A program made the translations under genes and the position numbers. The notes beneath the pieces were generated by a model. It was not told where the DNA came from. It ran no database searches and saw nothing but the letters and a program-made list of their open reading frames with translations. Below, piece by piece: positions 1 to 11,500 of a stretch of DNA of 64,000 bases. Positions within the stretch are counted from its first letter, which is position 1. Each line of letters opens with the position of its first letter. The DNA is from Chaetoderma sp. LZ-2023a (taxonomy: Eukaryota; Mollusca; Caudofoveata; Chaetodermatida; Chaetodermatidae), in assembly GCA_034401795.1 (NCBI GenBank), contig CM067367.1:79749079-79813078 (forward strand), in the 5' to 3' direction.

Positions 1-590
1 TCTTCGCTTTTGCCCACTGTGTCTTGTCCTCCGCCGAAATCCGTAGCTTCCTCAGGTCCATTCTTGGCTTGAGTGTACCGAGTCCTGCTTTCTTGAGGTC
101 ACCTCGTAGCTCACTTAGCAGATTTATGCAATGCCGTCCGGCCTCTCCTGGCTTTGTATTTGCTGGCTCCTTGTAGGGCGAATTCCAAGGCTCTCTGCGC
201 TGGTGTCTCTTCTGGCATCCTTAACACATGGCTAAACATTGACCATCTTTGCTGAACGACTTTTACAGACAGCGGCGACGTATTACCCATCTTGTATAGC
301 GCATCATTGGAAATTATGCTGTCTAGCCATCGGTGTCCAGTGATGGTGCGTAGGTGTTTGCGGTGGCAGGCATCGAGTTTGTCTAAAGCTGCCTTTGGAG
401 CTGCCCAGCTGTTACAGTTATACAGCATGAAGGATACATTTCTTGGCTTGGTAATAATTCTAGTTCCTTTTATCTTAGCATTAGGATGGGTCTGCTTGAC
501 AATCTTCAGCTTTTTGCGCAGTTTCCTATCATTTTCGCTTTGTAGGGGGTCATATCCGGGCAGACAAAAACTTGGTTTGGGTTGAACGGA
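1..590 (-). mobile_element. LINE 3' coding fragment (family L2w), cut by the window edge
   Basis: Reading the minus strand, 428 to 111 encodes the region downstream of a LINE reverse transcriptase. It contains SWAAPKAALDKLDACHRKHL, then an ITGHRW motif and FSHVLRMPEETPAQ, a pattern common to the C-terminal part of many animal LINE proteins. Readable but frameshifted sequence continues on both sides, upstream to about 590 and downstream to base 1 (LLSELRGDLKKAGLGTLKPR), so the copy is truncated by the window. The same family is found on the + strand at 59.1-61.26 kb, where the matching SWAAPKAVLDKLDAC segment lies immediately before a poly-C junction. It is a decayed, non-autonomous remnant. 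The exact LINE clade was not determined. Confidence 0.75.
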
Positions 591-962
591 AAATTTGTGC
601 TGTCAACCTTTGTCATCAGTGTTGCATTTTTTAACGTACCGTGGCTTTAATTCTTCTGTAGGTAAGCTGACTTTCAATGACCTAAAATATGTGCTGCATT
701 TGCCATGACCAATTTTACTGTGTTGTAGGATATGTTGGCAGTCATGTTCGAAGCCACGTCTTTATTTTTCGATTGCAGGAATGTTAATACCCGCTCATGG
801 TTCCTGGTCTTGTAATGTAAATTCTGCCTCTCTGAGTTTCCATTAACACGGCCAAACCGCCAAATAAGAAGTGTATTCCTAAGCAATTTCATTATAAGTT
901 TTTGCAATGTACATTATATACACTAAGTTGTGTTGTCATTATTTGTCTTTTCACAGGCAATT

Positions 963-1190
963 CTATCGGAGGTGATTCAGAGTAAGGTGGAGTGAGTGCT
1001 TCTTATGCAAGCTGAAGCATAGTTCTCTTGCATATTTTTCGACTGTCTCAAAGTGTGATTCTGTGAGCTTGCTTGTGTTCAATATTATTTGTATGTAACA
1101 TTCGTCTGTAGTTGCGATATTCTGTTGTTGTGTCAATGTTCTGATCTTTGACATATTTGGACGTCTAACATGGTTCGCCTACAACAGGTA
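963..1190 (-). mobile_element. LINE C-terminal fragment (family L1w)
   Basis: The minus strand encodes HVRRPNMSKIRTLTQQQ and then a segment with ILNTSKLTESHFETVEKYAR before a stop near 963. It aligns by eye with the C-terminus at 4825-5190 (EHVRQPYLIKIRKLLKRL, ILDASKLSDTNLETFEKLSR) and, more distantly, with the end of the LINE at 22430-23248. It is a short 3' fragment in inverted orientation to the neighbouring copy at 1267-1710. Confidence 0.6.
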
Positions 1191-1266
1191 GACAGGAACT
1201 ACACAACAGGTAACAAGTAAAGTTACTTCTTCAATACCAGCTTCCCTCTGCTCACAACTTATTGGT

Positions 1267-1710
1267 TCACGTACCGACAAAATCAGCATGGAAACGACAG
1301 GTGCATGAAGCAGTCGTTAGGTTCTGGGAGGTTAAGACCTGGAATGTAGCATCAAGCATGTCATCTATGTGACACATGTCGGATGAAGTGTTCAAACACA
1401 TGTCGGATGAAATGTTCATGCTACAAGGCAATCCTGCACGCATATGGTTGGAATCAGCCAAACAGTACTTGTGAAACGTGATAGACGTGGAACCACCTGT
1501 CGACTCTGCAACCTCAATCAAGATGATATGTCACACTTTCTTACCGCCTGCACATCATTTAATACAGCACGACAGTTCCATGTAAGGCTCTGCACGATAT
1601 ACTTTGTGGCAAACAAGCGAATGACACCACGGTCCTCCTGCTCTTAAATCCTACACATCCAGACCTGCCTTGCTCTCTTCCAAATGACATCATCTCGAAT
1701 ATGGAGCGTA
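1267..1710 (+). mobile_element. LINE C-terminal zinc-motif fragment (family L1w)
   Basis: In shifting + frames this reads a tryptophan-rich segment (KRQVHEAVVRFWEVKTWNVA), then RRGTTCRLCNLNQDDMSHFL followed by TACTSF, that is CX2C followed by HX4C. It ends with an out-of-frame LLNPTHPDLPCSLPNDIIS segment. The same order is seen in the LINE ending at 23248. A 21-bp segment (catgtcggatgaa...) is duplicated around 1376-1420 and breaks the frame. Decayed remnant. Confidence 0.6.
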
Positions 1711-1842
1711 TCAGCAGAGATTGGATCGATTCCTGTCACAAAGAGAGAATGCATCTACTGTAGTTCGGATCGACCAGACGGGTACCAGCCATACCAGCCA
1801 AGCTGGGTCCGCGCCGCCCGTCCTGGACTCGTTCCCTGAACA

Positions 1843-1862
1843 CGCCCCCCCCCCCCCCCTGG
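1843..1862. repeat. Poly-C tract
   Basis: A run of about 14 C follows GAACACG. No coding role is seen. Similar C runs occur at 47397, 58898 and 61258 and are likely length-uncertain in the assembly. Confidence 0.8.
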
Positions 1863-2186
1863 GTAGAGCCATAAGCATATATGAGCCTATGGAAGAGATC
1901 ACGTTATAAAAATAACTAAGTTCGTTAAAGCGCATAATGCACATGTGCACGCTTAGATACTATTTTTGACAGAGCGCATAGTTTATGACCAAGATGGGAT
2001 GACGCTTTTAGTGAACAGAGACGGCACAATGTAATCCTTTTAAATTACGTGTTCCCACCGAATCTGGCATTAATAAAGATCACAATTTGACGGGCTTTCC
2101 AAATCTGTAAACCATTTCAAAATCGGTTAAGAAATGGCTGAGTTATCCACGGAAAACCACTTTTGATTGTCTTCAAAGTATTGCGG

Positions 2187-2330
2187 TGACGTCATAACCA
2201 CGAGAATGCAGAACTTCTAGAATAGTCTAGAACATTCGACTTCATTATTATTAGCTACGTGCTGATTAGCTGTTTCTCGACCGATGATTGGTTGGAGCCT
2301 GCGCCTGTGACGTCCCGGGTAGTATAAAAG
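2187..2330 (+). promoter_or_regulatory. Stress-type promoter cassette: CRE, heat-shock elements, CCAAT, TATA
   Basis: In order on the + strand: TGACGTCA (2187-2194); heat-shock-type alternating GAA/TTC repeats in AGAACTTCTAGAATAG and CTAGAACATTC (2210-2238); an inverted CCAAT box, ATTGG (2287-2291); TGACGTCC (2308-2315); and TATAAAAG (2323-2330). Order and spacing are those of an RNA polymerase II promoter inducible by heat-shock factor, with transcription expected to start near 2355. No HSP70 or other host coding sequence is visible downstream. The next recognisable + strand coding piece is a LINE C-terminus at 2753-2878. It could be a promoter of a retroelement (LTR-like) or the detached promoter of a lost gene. 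Function is inferred from motifs only. Confidence 0.5.
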
Positions 2331-2752
2331 GAGACGAGATCCAGAGTTCGAGAGCATCCTCGGCCAGGGGCCGAATAGGTTGGACCTGTTTCAGCTACGA
2401 TCAGCGTGACATTACGCAGATCACTTTGCTTTCTGTCGTTTCTCTCCAGTAGCCAGCAGTACTCCAGCCCACCACACTAAAAACAATTTTGTAACTCCCA
2501 TTGCTTGCGGGAGCATTTTGGAACTTTTTAGATATTGTTCACGAATATATCAAGAGCTAATTCGGAACACGAACTTGCGGTGAGGCCTTTCCGGCCTGAA
2601 AATGTGATTCTACAGATGTAGAGGCAGCGATGTTCTTTGGTGGACGACTCGCCGGATCTGCTGGCCACGTCAAAAAGTGGTTATTTAACTGAGGTCGCTG
2701 TCCGTGCTATAACTCTTAAACAGATAAAGAAAACTGCACACAGGCGATTCTG

Positions 2753-2878
2753 GATCCCAGTAAGATAATTGGTACACACAAGGCTCCATCACAGAAGCTA
2801 TTTAAGCTTGAGCGACTGTCCATAGAATTATGTTACGCACTGCACCAAAGACGAGCTGAAAAAATACTGATGAGTTAA
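2753..2878 (+). mobile_element. LINE 3'-terminal coding scrap
   Basis: One open + frame reads DPSKIIGTHKAPSQKLFKLE, then RLSIELCYALHQRRAEKILM, and ends at TAA 2876-2878. The LCYALH signature followed by basic residues matches the extreme C-termini of the LINE copies at 4825-5190 (LCYSLH) and 19283-23250 (LCYALH). Too short to carry function. Confidence 0.6.
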
Positions 2879-2879
2879 A

Positions 2880-3985
2880 GTGGTGTGAAACAACCCATGG
2901 CGATTGGAATTATGGGAGAAAAATCAGGCAACGATACAAAATGACTTGGCGTGGGAACGGGAATCGGGTCAAAACAACCAGGATATGTGCAAAAAAGCCA
3001 TTGAACTAAAGTAACCCTGCCGTACTAACAATATGAACATTAACAATGCGCTAATGAACTTGTACACAAAACAAGGGACAATAATGAAACTACTTAATGG
3101 TGCTCTGATAAACATGTACACACACAATTTGCTTTTACTTTTTGCTGCACATAGATAAATATATAAGTGCGTTAAACAGCACTCATGCCCTAGTACAATT
3201 ATTACATGTAAGAATAACTATTTTGCTACGCTGTGTATGCTAATCTACAGATCTCAGAATCTGTTAAACTGCTAAAAATAGGATTAGGAATCCACTCCAA
3301 AAGGAGGTTCGTCAAAAGGGCCGGTTGTCTGATAGACGCAGATTCACAGATGCAGACACACGTGCGCAAATTCTTACAACAAAGTCATTCAAAAAGTACA
3401 TAAAAACCAAAATTATTGAGAGCTACTAGAAGCCAGATTATTAATAAACACACCAGAAACTATTAATGACAAAGAAGGAGTAATTTCCTATAATATAATG
3501 AATGTTCTGTTGGCTATTTTGGGACAAATTTGAACTGCCCCTGTTGCTGTCTGTGACAATAGCAGACTACAACTGAATCGGTTGCAAAATACTCAATGAT
3601 TTCAATGTTCACTGTACACCTGACTGAAATTAAGATACTAAAATCTTAAGGGTTAAAGGTTTAACCACCACCATGGCAGCCATGTTCCAAGACAGCAGAA
3701 CCTGTCTATAGTGGCCACTCGCTTTCTGGATCCAGGAGGTGATGGTCCTTTAAAGCAGGTTGACAGAAGACCCCAGGTCCTGAAAAGTCGCTGCCCTGTT
3801 GTATTACAAGCCACTACCTATATTCCCAAATGTATGAAATAACCAATTTTTAGTGACATATTATTTATTTTTTAATGTTGTATAAATGTCATCTCTGTAT
3901 AGTAGACAGGTTCTTCCGTTGTAGCGCACCCAGCCACAAGGACAACAAATATGTAGAAATATGTACATGTACATGATGTATGAGT
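2880..3985. other. Gene-free stretch
   Basis: No recognisable coding sequence or element ends were found. It is AT-rich, with a short segment around 3660-3810 of higher GC that looks like old repeat sequence but matches nothing else in the window. Confidence 0.4.
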
Positions 3986-3987
3986 GC

Positions 3988-4500
<513 letters not shown>

Positions 4501-4699
4501 TAATAATACTCCACACGATTTTCACTCCACTCCCTCCACCGCCCCTCTCCCCTCCCCCTTTTGTAAAATGTTATGTCATAAGTCATGTCTCCACACATAA
4601 TTTGTTTAAATGTATTGTATCGTACTCTATGTCATTTGTACATGTATATAAATGCTATATGTATAAACATAATATTATAAATTTATGTTATATATCAAG

Positions 4700-5190
4700 G
4701 GTCCACCGCATCATAGGCCTTGCCTTTGGTGGATGCCTGTATTGAACTGTTGAATTATTTACCTATAAGGAAATAAAGAATCCTGAATCTTGACGGGATT
4801 CACTCAACACAACACCAAGAAGAGGTGAAAGTAAGACTACTCGTGCAGAGATATCATCTCTTCGGTGGCCCAACCAGGAACAGAGGAGGAGCAGTAAAAT
4901 GTCAGTTATGCAGCCACCACAGAGAAGGTCTACAGCACTTCCTTATCGACTGCCAAGAGTTTGAGCATGTCAGACAGCCATATCTCATAAAAATACGAAA
5001 ACTACTAAAGCGACTCAACATCAGCATGAACAGTGAACACTATATGCAGGCAATTCTAGATGCTAGCAAACTATCAGACACCAATCTAGAAACATTTGAA
5101 AAATTATCAAGAAAACTCTGCTATAGTCTACACTTAAAACGTTCATCACTTATGAACACCTCATCTGTTGGAACTCTGTTAACCCATTAA
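4700..5190 (+). mobile_element. LINE 3' end in the KDSR upstream region (family L1w)
   Basis: An open frame at 4825-5190 encodes the zinc-like tail CQLCSHHREGLQHFLIDC (CX2C then HX4C) followed by EHVRQPYLIKIRKLLKRL and LCYSLHLKRSS, ending at TAA 5188-5190. This is the typical C-terminus of this family, also seen at 1267-1710 and 22700-23248. Just upstream, 4765-4800 has an AATAAAG-rich segment resembling the 3' tail of another LINE insertion. The fragment ends only about 240 bp before the KDSR start codon, so it sits within the likely promoter or 5' UTR. Not functional by itself. Confidence 0.7.
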
Positions 5191-5428
5191 AATCAGTCTA
5201 AAAAACTACTGAACTACACATTTAAAGTCACAACACATGATAAATCCTGCGGTTTGAACATTGACATTCGACGAAAATCCAGTAGTCAATTCCTTGTGTA
5301 TAGATCTATGTACCTAGCGCGATATGTGCAGTTAGTCTGATATGTGCAGTTAAAGTTCTGATACCCTGGAACATTCTCGAGAGGCGGTATCTACGCAACA
5401 AGAAGGAGAAGAGGAAAATATCACAAAT
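5191..5428 (+). promoter_or_regulatory. KDSR upstream region and 5' UTR
   Basis: The 238 bp between the LINE tail and the KDSR start codon should contain the transcription start. No clear TATA box was found. A purine-rich stretch (AGAAGGAGAAGAGGAAAAT) directly precedes the start, and the start context is CAAATATG with A at -3. The role is inferred from position. Confidence 0.4.
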
Positions 5429-5539
5429 ATGTTATTTCTTATTTGTCTATCAGTGATAGGAGGATTTTTAATCTTTCTTTATTTAATATCGCCAATTATA
5501 TCTCCAAAACGATTAGACCTCGACAGAGCTCATGTTGTA
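5429..5539 (+). CDS. KDSR: KDSR exon 1 (residues 1-37)
   Basis: ATG at 5429 opens [20 protein letters not shown], then [17 protein letters not shown], a hydrophobic anchor followed by the ISPK...AHVV segment that precedes the nucleotide-binding loop in KDSR proteins. The donor is GTAAGA at 5540. Too short for ordinary ORF calling; identified by searching upstream for the missing N-terminus. Confidence 0.88.
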
Positions 5540-8500
5540 GTAAGAATACTTGAGAAAATCGTAAGATACCAGTTTTCGTTTTTTATAGAATTGCGATGAC
5601 GTCAGAAATAGTTCGCGGCAAAGGTGGTGCCGGCTATACCCTTATTCTTACCCCTCACGAAAAGCGGTAGCTCAAGTCTATTTCTGTTATTTAGTTTTAG
5701 CTCTTTCTTCGTATGGCGAAAAATCATGATGGAAGTTGGATTTTTTCGATAAGGTACGTTTTTCCTGTGTAAATCATCCTTTTGGTGAAGAATTATTTTC
5801 AGTTTTTGAAGCTAATAATGAAACAGAATCTAAAAACAGTACAGAATCCAACCGAACGCATGTTTCAGCTAAGCAGAATTCGTCAAAACTACCCGCATTA
5901 GCTAAGTCGGATCAGAAAAGGTAAAAAGTAAACTAACAGACAATGTGTGAGCATCCGCCAAGATGGACATCTTTTCTGGACAGCTAGAATAAATTCAAAA
6001 ATCTAGAAAACCTGTGCATACTTAACGATTCGATCATCTGTGCTAATGATATGATTACAGAACATTAACTAGAAACTGCAAACAAGTTCTTACACATCCA
6101 ACAATTCTAAGACATAGATGATAGTACAGGCTCCATGTTCTGAGTTTCCGTGATTGTGTACCGTAGCAACGACTAGAAACTTTAGTTTCCACACGAACGT
6201 CGGACACAACATCCGGGTATCAAATAAAATGTGAGCCTCTATCGTCTGTTAAAATCATAATTGAAAACAATATCAACAAAATCAGGACTCAAATCTAAGG
6301 TCAGTTAAATCTCACGTGTGAGAATGACAGTCTGAAATGCACACCTAGCATTTGGCCTCGGCCTATTGTGAAAATTAACTATTAAAATCGTGTTAAATAC
6401 CAGTTTTCGAAAATCAATTGTGCAACTACAAGTCTATTCGGGAAAGCTATGCCACATCAGTAAAGCAACCTATCTGATTACGAGAGATCTAATATGACGA
6501 CGGCACTGTTAATTCTTGTTCTCCCTTTACTACTGTTTGATCCTGGACCAGAAACCTGGAAAAAATGCGTAACTCACATACCAATTTTGGTTGAATTCTG
6601 TCCAATGCTTTCAGAGGAATTGCGTTATGATAAGTTTGACCTTTTGAGCGATTTCCACCCCCATGGAGGCTGAGCCAAATGTAAATGTCCTCTTTACACC
6701 CATATAGGCTCTCATATAGGTAAATCACATACCAAACGGTTGATTTCCATCTCTAGATCTGCTTCTTGTAATTACTTATTTCTACTGCATTTTAATACAA
6801 TCTTCAAATACTGTGAAAAGTTTATGTATCTATTGAAATAAACATGTCACCAAAGCAACGAGTGCGGGAGAACGCAAAAACGACCTATTGTTAGAAAGCA
6901 ATCCCTGTTAGAAACGGGTACCATGACTATAAAAGTCACGGCGGATCAATGGAAGCTGACATTGCCTTCTTTTGTTATTCCAACGATTGAGGTAGGTCCT
7001 GAAAGTCAAGCTCGTAGCGATATGATGAAATGATCAGGTCACTGACAAACCGCATGAGCAGAAATGGACACATTTTTACACACACACGCCTGTCATTTTG
7101 TAACATGTAATGTTTAGAACAGCCAAACGTAACACCTACGTGTATTTAATTATCCAGACAATGACTATCATTTTACCGATCCCATTATAAAACACAAATC
7201 GTGAATGGCTAAAAACACCAGTTTTCGTTCATTACACTCGCCTAGTCCGACCACTCATCGGCCACAGTTTATTTGCTGAAGGATCCTTGTGCTTATTTTC
7301 CCATTTAATTTTGAAATGGCCTCATATAGTTAGCCAAAAATTGGTCCTGCTTCCCATATTTCTCATATTCAGTCAAAGTATTTATCTTTTTGTCAATAAA
7401 ATAAAAATCTATCTGCAAGTCAAGATTATTATTTTTTTAATTACCACTGGACCGATTGGATCTGTAAATCTTCAAAAATGGTAGTCTGCGAACTGACGTT
7501 GTTTATTGATCGGTAACACGTATCAAACTACAGTAACATTACAGAATATCTAGCAGTAGGGTTCGTACAGGTCAACGAATATCTGGCGAACCTGTGAGGC
7601 GAAAGTACTGTCCTTTGGATGTTTCGCAATGACCGATCAGGATCAAGAAGAAGATCTGGACAGTCATGTAATCTGGCTTCACCTTTGCTCCCAACCCCCA
7701 CCCCTGAGGGCCGAAATGAAATATAAATGTCCTCTTGGACTTCACAATCATATGAGTAACTCACTGTTTTGCGATTGACTGACTAAGAGACATGATAGTT
7801 TATTTATTGAGCTACTACCCGCAGCTAAAATACTACTGTGAAAAATTGTGATATAGCAAGAATTCTGCGGAATTAAATGTCTCGCCTGTCTCCTGTTTGT
7901 CACAACTGCCGTTGACCTTCTGACCTCAATGTTATCATGCTGCTTCCTAACATCATAGGTAACCAGGTATCCAAGCGTAGTTCAAGGATTAACGAATCCT
8001 GAAATATATATGTAAATGATCTGTTAAACGGAAAAACTTAATGTTGAAAGAGCGGAGGTTAAATAGCAATGTCAAAATGTCCTTGACCTATTGACCTCAT
8101 TATCATCATGATGCTTCGTTATGGTATATGAAACCGTGTGTCCAAGTTTGCTTCCTGTAGGATTAAGCAATAATACAATTTAAGCAAACACATACTTAAC
8201 ATTGCAAGTACATCTGACATGACAGAGGTCAAATATAAAGGTTACAATGACCGTGAGCTTTGACCTAGTGATATCACTATCAGCGCACATTTTCCTTATG
8301 GTATTAGCGAACCATGTGTCGAAGATTAGTTCTGGTAGCATTAAGTAATTCTGAAATATACATGCAAATGATTTGCTAAACAGAAAAATTTAACGTTGAA
8401 AGAGTGGAGATCAAATAGCAAGGTTAGTGACATGGACCTTTGACCGGGTCATGTTTCTGTCACTATCCTGCATCCTCTTGGCATAAGCAATCATACATAT

Positions 8501-11500
8501 ATACCCAAGTTGTGTTTCATTGGACTTAACCAATCCTGAAGTATAAGCTGATAAGTTTTGCTAAATGCAACAAGAGATATCACAAGATACCAAATATAGA
8601 TCGTCATGTTATGGAAGAACTTGGCCTGCCCTTGACTAAATATTCAGTGACAAAATAATAACCAAGCAATTCGGGTACATTTATAGAACCAAAGCTATCA
8701 AGAAGATAGCAAAAAGCTAAACTGTATATATATTAATTGTTATAGGATATGATGGACCACCGGATAGTCTCATTTTGAAATGAGTCTACTTGTCAAAGCA
8801 AAGTACCCATGGTACAACACAACAGGCAAGCATAGATTTGGAGAAGCATAATGTTAAGACCGAACAATAAAACCTCGCTGTCTGATAGCAGTCTGCAATG
8901 CAATGACTCCTGGCAAACCAAGTCTGACGGAAAGGCATTTTGGTTCAAACTGAAGCAAAATTCAAAACCTGAAAAAAGTAGAAACGGTTTCAAAAATCAA
9001 GTACATTAATATGATGCAGACTACATTTAAGCAGCATATAGAGCAAATCAAAACATTTTATCTAAATTGTTTAAGTCTTTGCTGATTAAATTGTCGTTTG
9101 AAAAAACCTTAACCACAGCATAATAAGAAATACCTAGATGCATATTTGCCCTAAAAAATCAGAGTCCAAACCCAGTAAAAATATGTCAAAATCTAATCAA
9201 AGTCTATTTCTTTTTAATGCAGACTAGACATGGGATCATCGCATAAAATGAATCTGTTAGGTTTTAATCAAATCAGATTAATCCTTGTTTACTGGGTGGG
9301 TGTTAGGCCACTACTACTGGCTTATGTGTTTAATTATAATGGTAAATGTTAGAGTGCTAATATCTAATAATATATACTAATAATATATTATACATGTATC
9401 AATATCTATTACATATTTTGTATACATATGTCGCATATCACTGAATATTTAATGCATTCGAGTTGTTTGTTCCTTCCTTTCAAGATCTGATTCGCATTTT
9501 GACAGATGTGACCTTTGATCTTAAATATGTCCACTGAATCTGAAGGTATACGTTGAAGAAAGCAAAGGTTTGGCATACAATATCAACGGGGAGAGAGCGT
9601 GCATCATGTGCTTGATTTAGTCCAGCTGTAATCTGGCCCGAAAGTCATCCACTGTTGTTGCTTGGCTGGTCGAGTCGTCTAGCTGGTTCCAATCGATAAG
9701 TACTTTTGTGAAGAATGAGTTCCTGTATACAGGGGTGGTGCTGGAGTCGACCATGAAACCACTGATTGGTCAAAATAAATACCGCTTAGAACATAACAAA
9801 TAGCAGGAAACGGTTACATTTTCAAAAGATTTAATGCTTTATTTTGTCATTTATTTTGTCATTTATGTACAAAATCAGTTACAAGATCATAGAATAATGA
9901 TAGATTACATTATTAGGTGACATTTTCTTCCCTCCACCAAATTTATATCATTATACATGTATGATAAAACAATGATTCCTGACTCGTCAAAATCACATTT
10001 TCTGCTCAGACATGTCAAAATTTTGTTGTTTTGACAGGAAATTTAGACCCAAAAAATGTGCTCAATTATAGGATATACCACCTTCTTAGAACATGTAGTT
10101 TGACCAAAAAATGCATCCTTTAGTCAAGATTTAATGGTACTATGAGCAATTGTCTCCATTGAGTTGCAATTTTTATATGCATATATGTATAAAACGACCT
10201 ATGAGCCTATCAAGTAGAAATGTTAAGAGCGGCTCGCGAAAGACTTTTTGAAAGATGAACCCATGTAAATAAATGAATTTTATTCCGCAACACCTACATG
10301 TATTTATATGCAGAATACAAATTACAGATAAAACTGCTTCTACGGGCACCTGCTTTGGGAGCAAACAAAATTATATTTTCTTTAAATATCAGATTGAATG
10401 ACGACCCATGTGTCACGGAATAACTTCAACATACTTTCTAAAGAGCATTATGATCATCGACGTACATCGGTTATTGACTGACATTTTATTGCAATTTTTT
10501 GGGTGTTCGCAAAGGAGTCTGTTGAAGACAGGGTTCACTACGCTTTTTCGACTGTTGTTTAGATGAGAATTCTTCTACATTTTACACGTATTTATCATAC
10601 AACTTGTATGGTCAAGTTGCTTAAATTCATGAGTACCGAATTTCGTGAATTAATTTTTATCACTCGTTCTATGATGTAGCGTTGCACAGAATGCATCTGC
10701 GCAGTGGACAGTTTTTGTTTGACAGTTCTAAACCTTTTGACAAAGTTTTGAGCAAAGTGCTGTCAAAACAAGTAACTACTCATACAATTACTGATGGTAG
10801 CGATAAAAATTGCCAGATTCCTTAATGCACTTTCTTAGATTACTTAATTGCATTTATTTAGCCGCTTAGACGAGCAATTTTCATAATCCACGGTTACCAC
10901 CTGCTTTGTGCACATTTCTCCGCCGCATCGGATTAGGCTGATTGACAGGATCGCCTCTAAAGAGGGGCTGTACAAGAAGGGATGGGTACTTATTAATGTT
11001 TTAGCACAATGTCAAAATTAACATAAAGTGAGCACATGTTTCTTAACTGTTAAAAAAGATTTTAATTCTTGACTTATGTGTACTGAGCAAGTTTCAAAGA
11101 ACCTAGGGTTATTCACTTACTTCAGCTCATTAATATTCATGAAATTCACTTGATATCACCACCGGTTACTGAAAGCGGCATCCATTTTGGGTTTTTTCTT
11201 CACTTCAAATCTATTACTGCTTTTACAGTTTATACATTCATATGTAGGACTAATTTATAGGTTTTAACGGGTAAAACAAGCAGAAATTTTCTCTAGTTAA
11301 AATTATGTTGCAGTAATTATGAAACTCAACATATCAGCTGTCACATAGTTATATTTTAGCTCAGAATCGCTTATTGGTTAAACAGGGGGTGTAAATTTGT
11401 GGCGAATGGCTGAACGCATTCGCGTGGAGGTTACGCAAATACGATTTTAGGAGACCTCTATCTGTTCTCCATAAAATACCTATTTTCGTTCGCCATAAAA

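Noticed and set aside
1990-2640. A complete LTR around the heat-shock-like promoter
   Set aside because: No second copy in the window, no clear TG...CA ends, polypurine tract or primer-binding site could be established.
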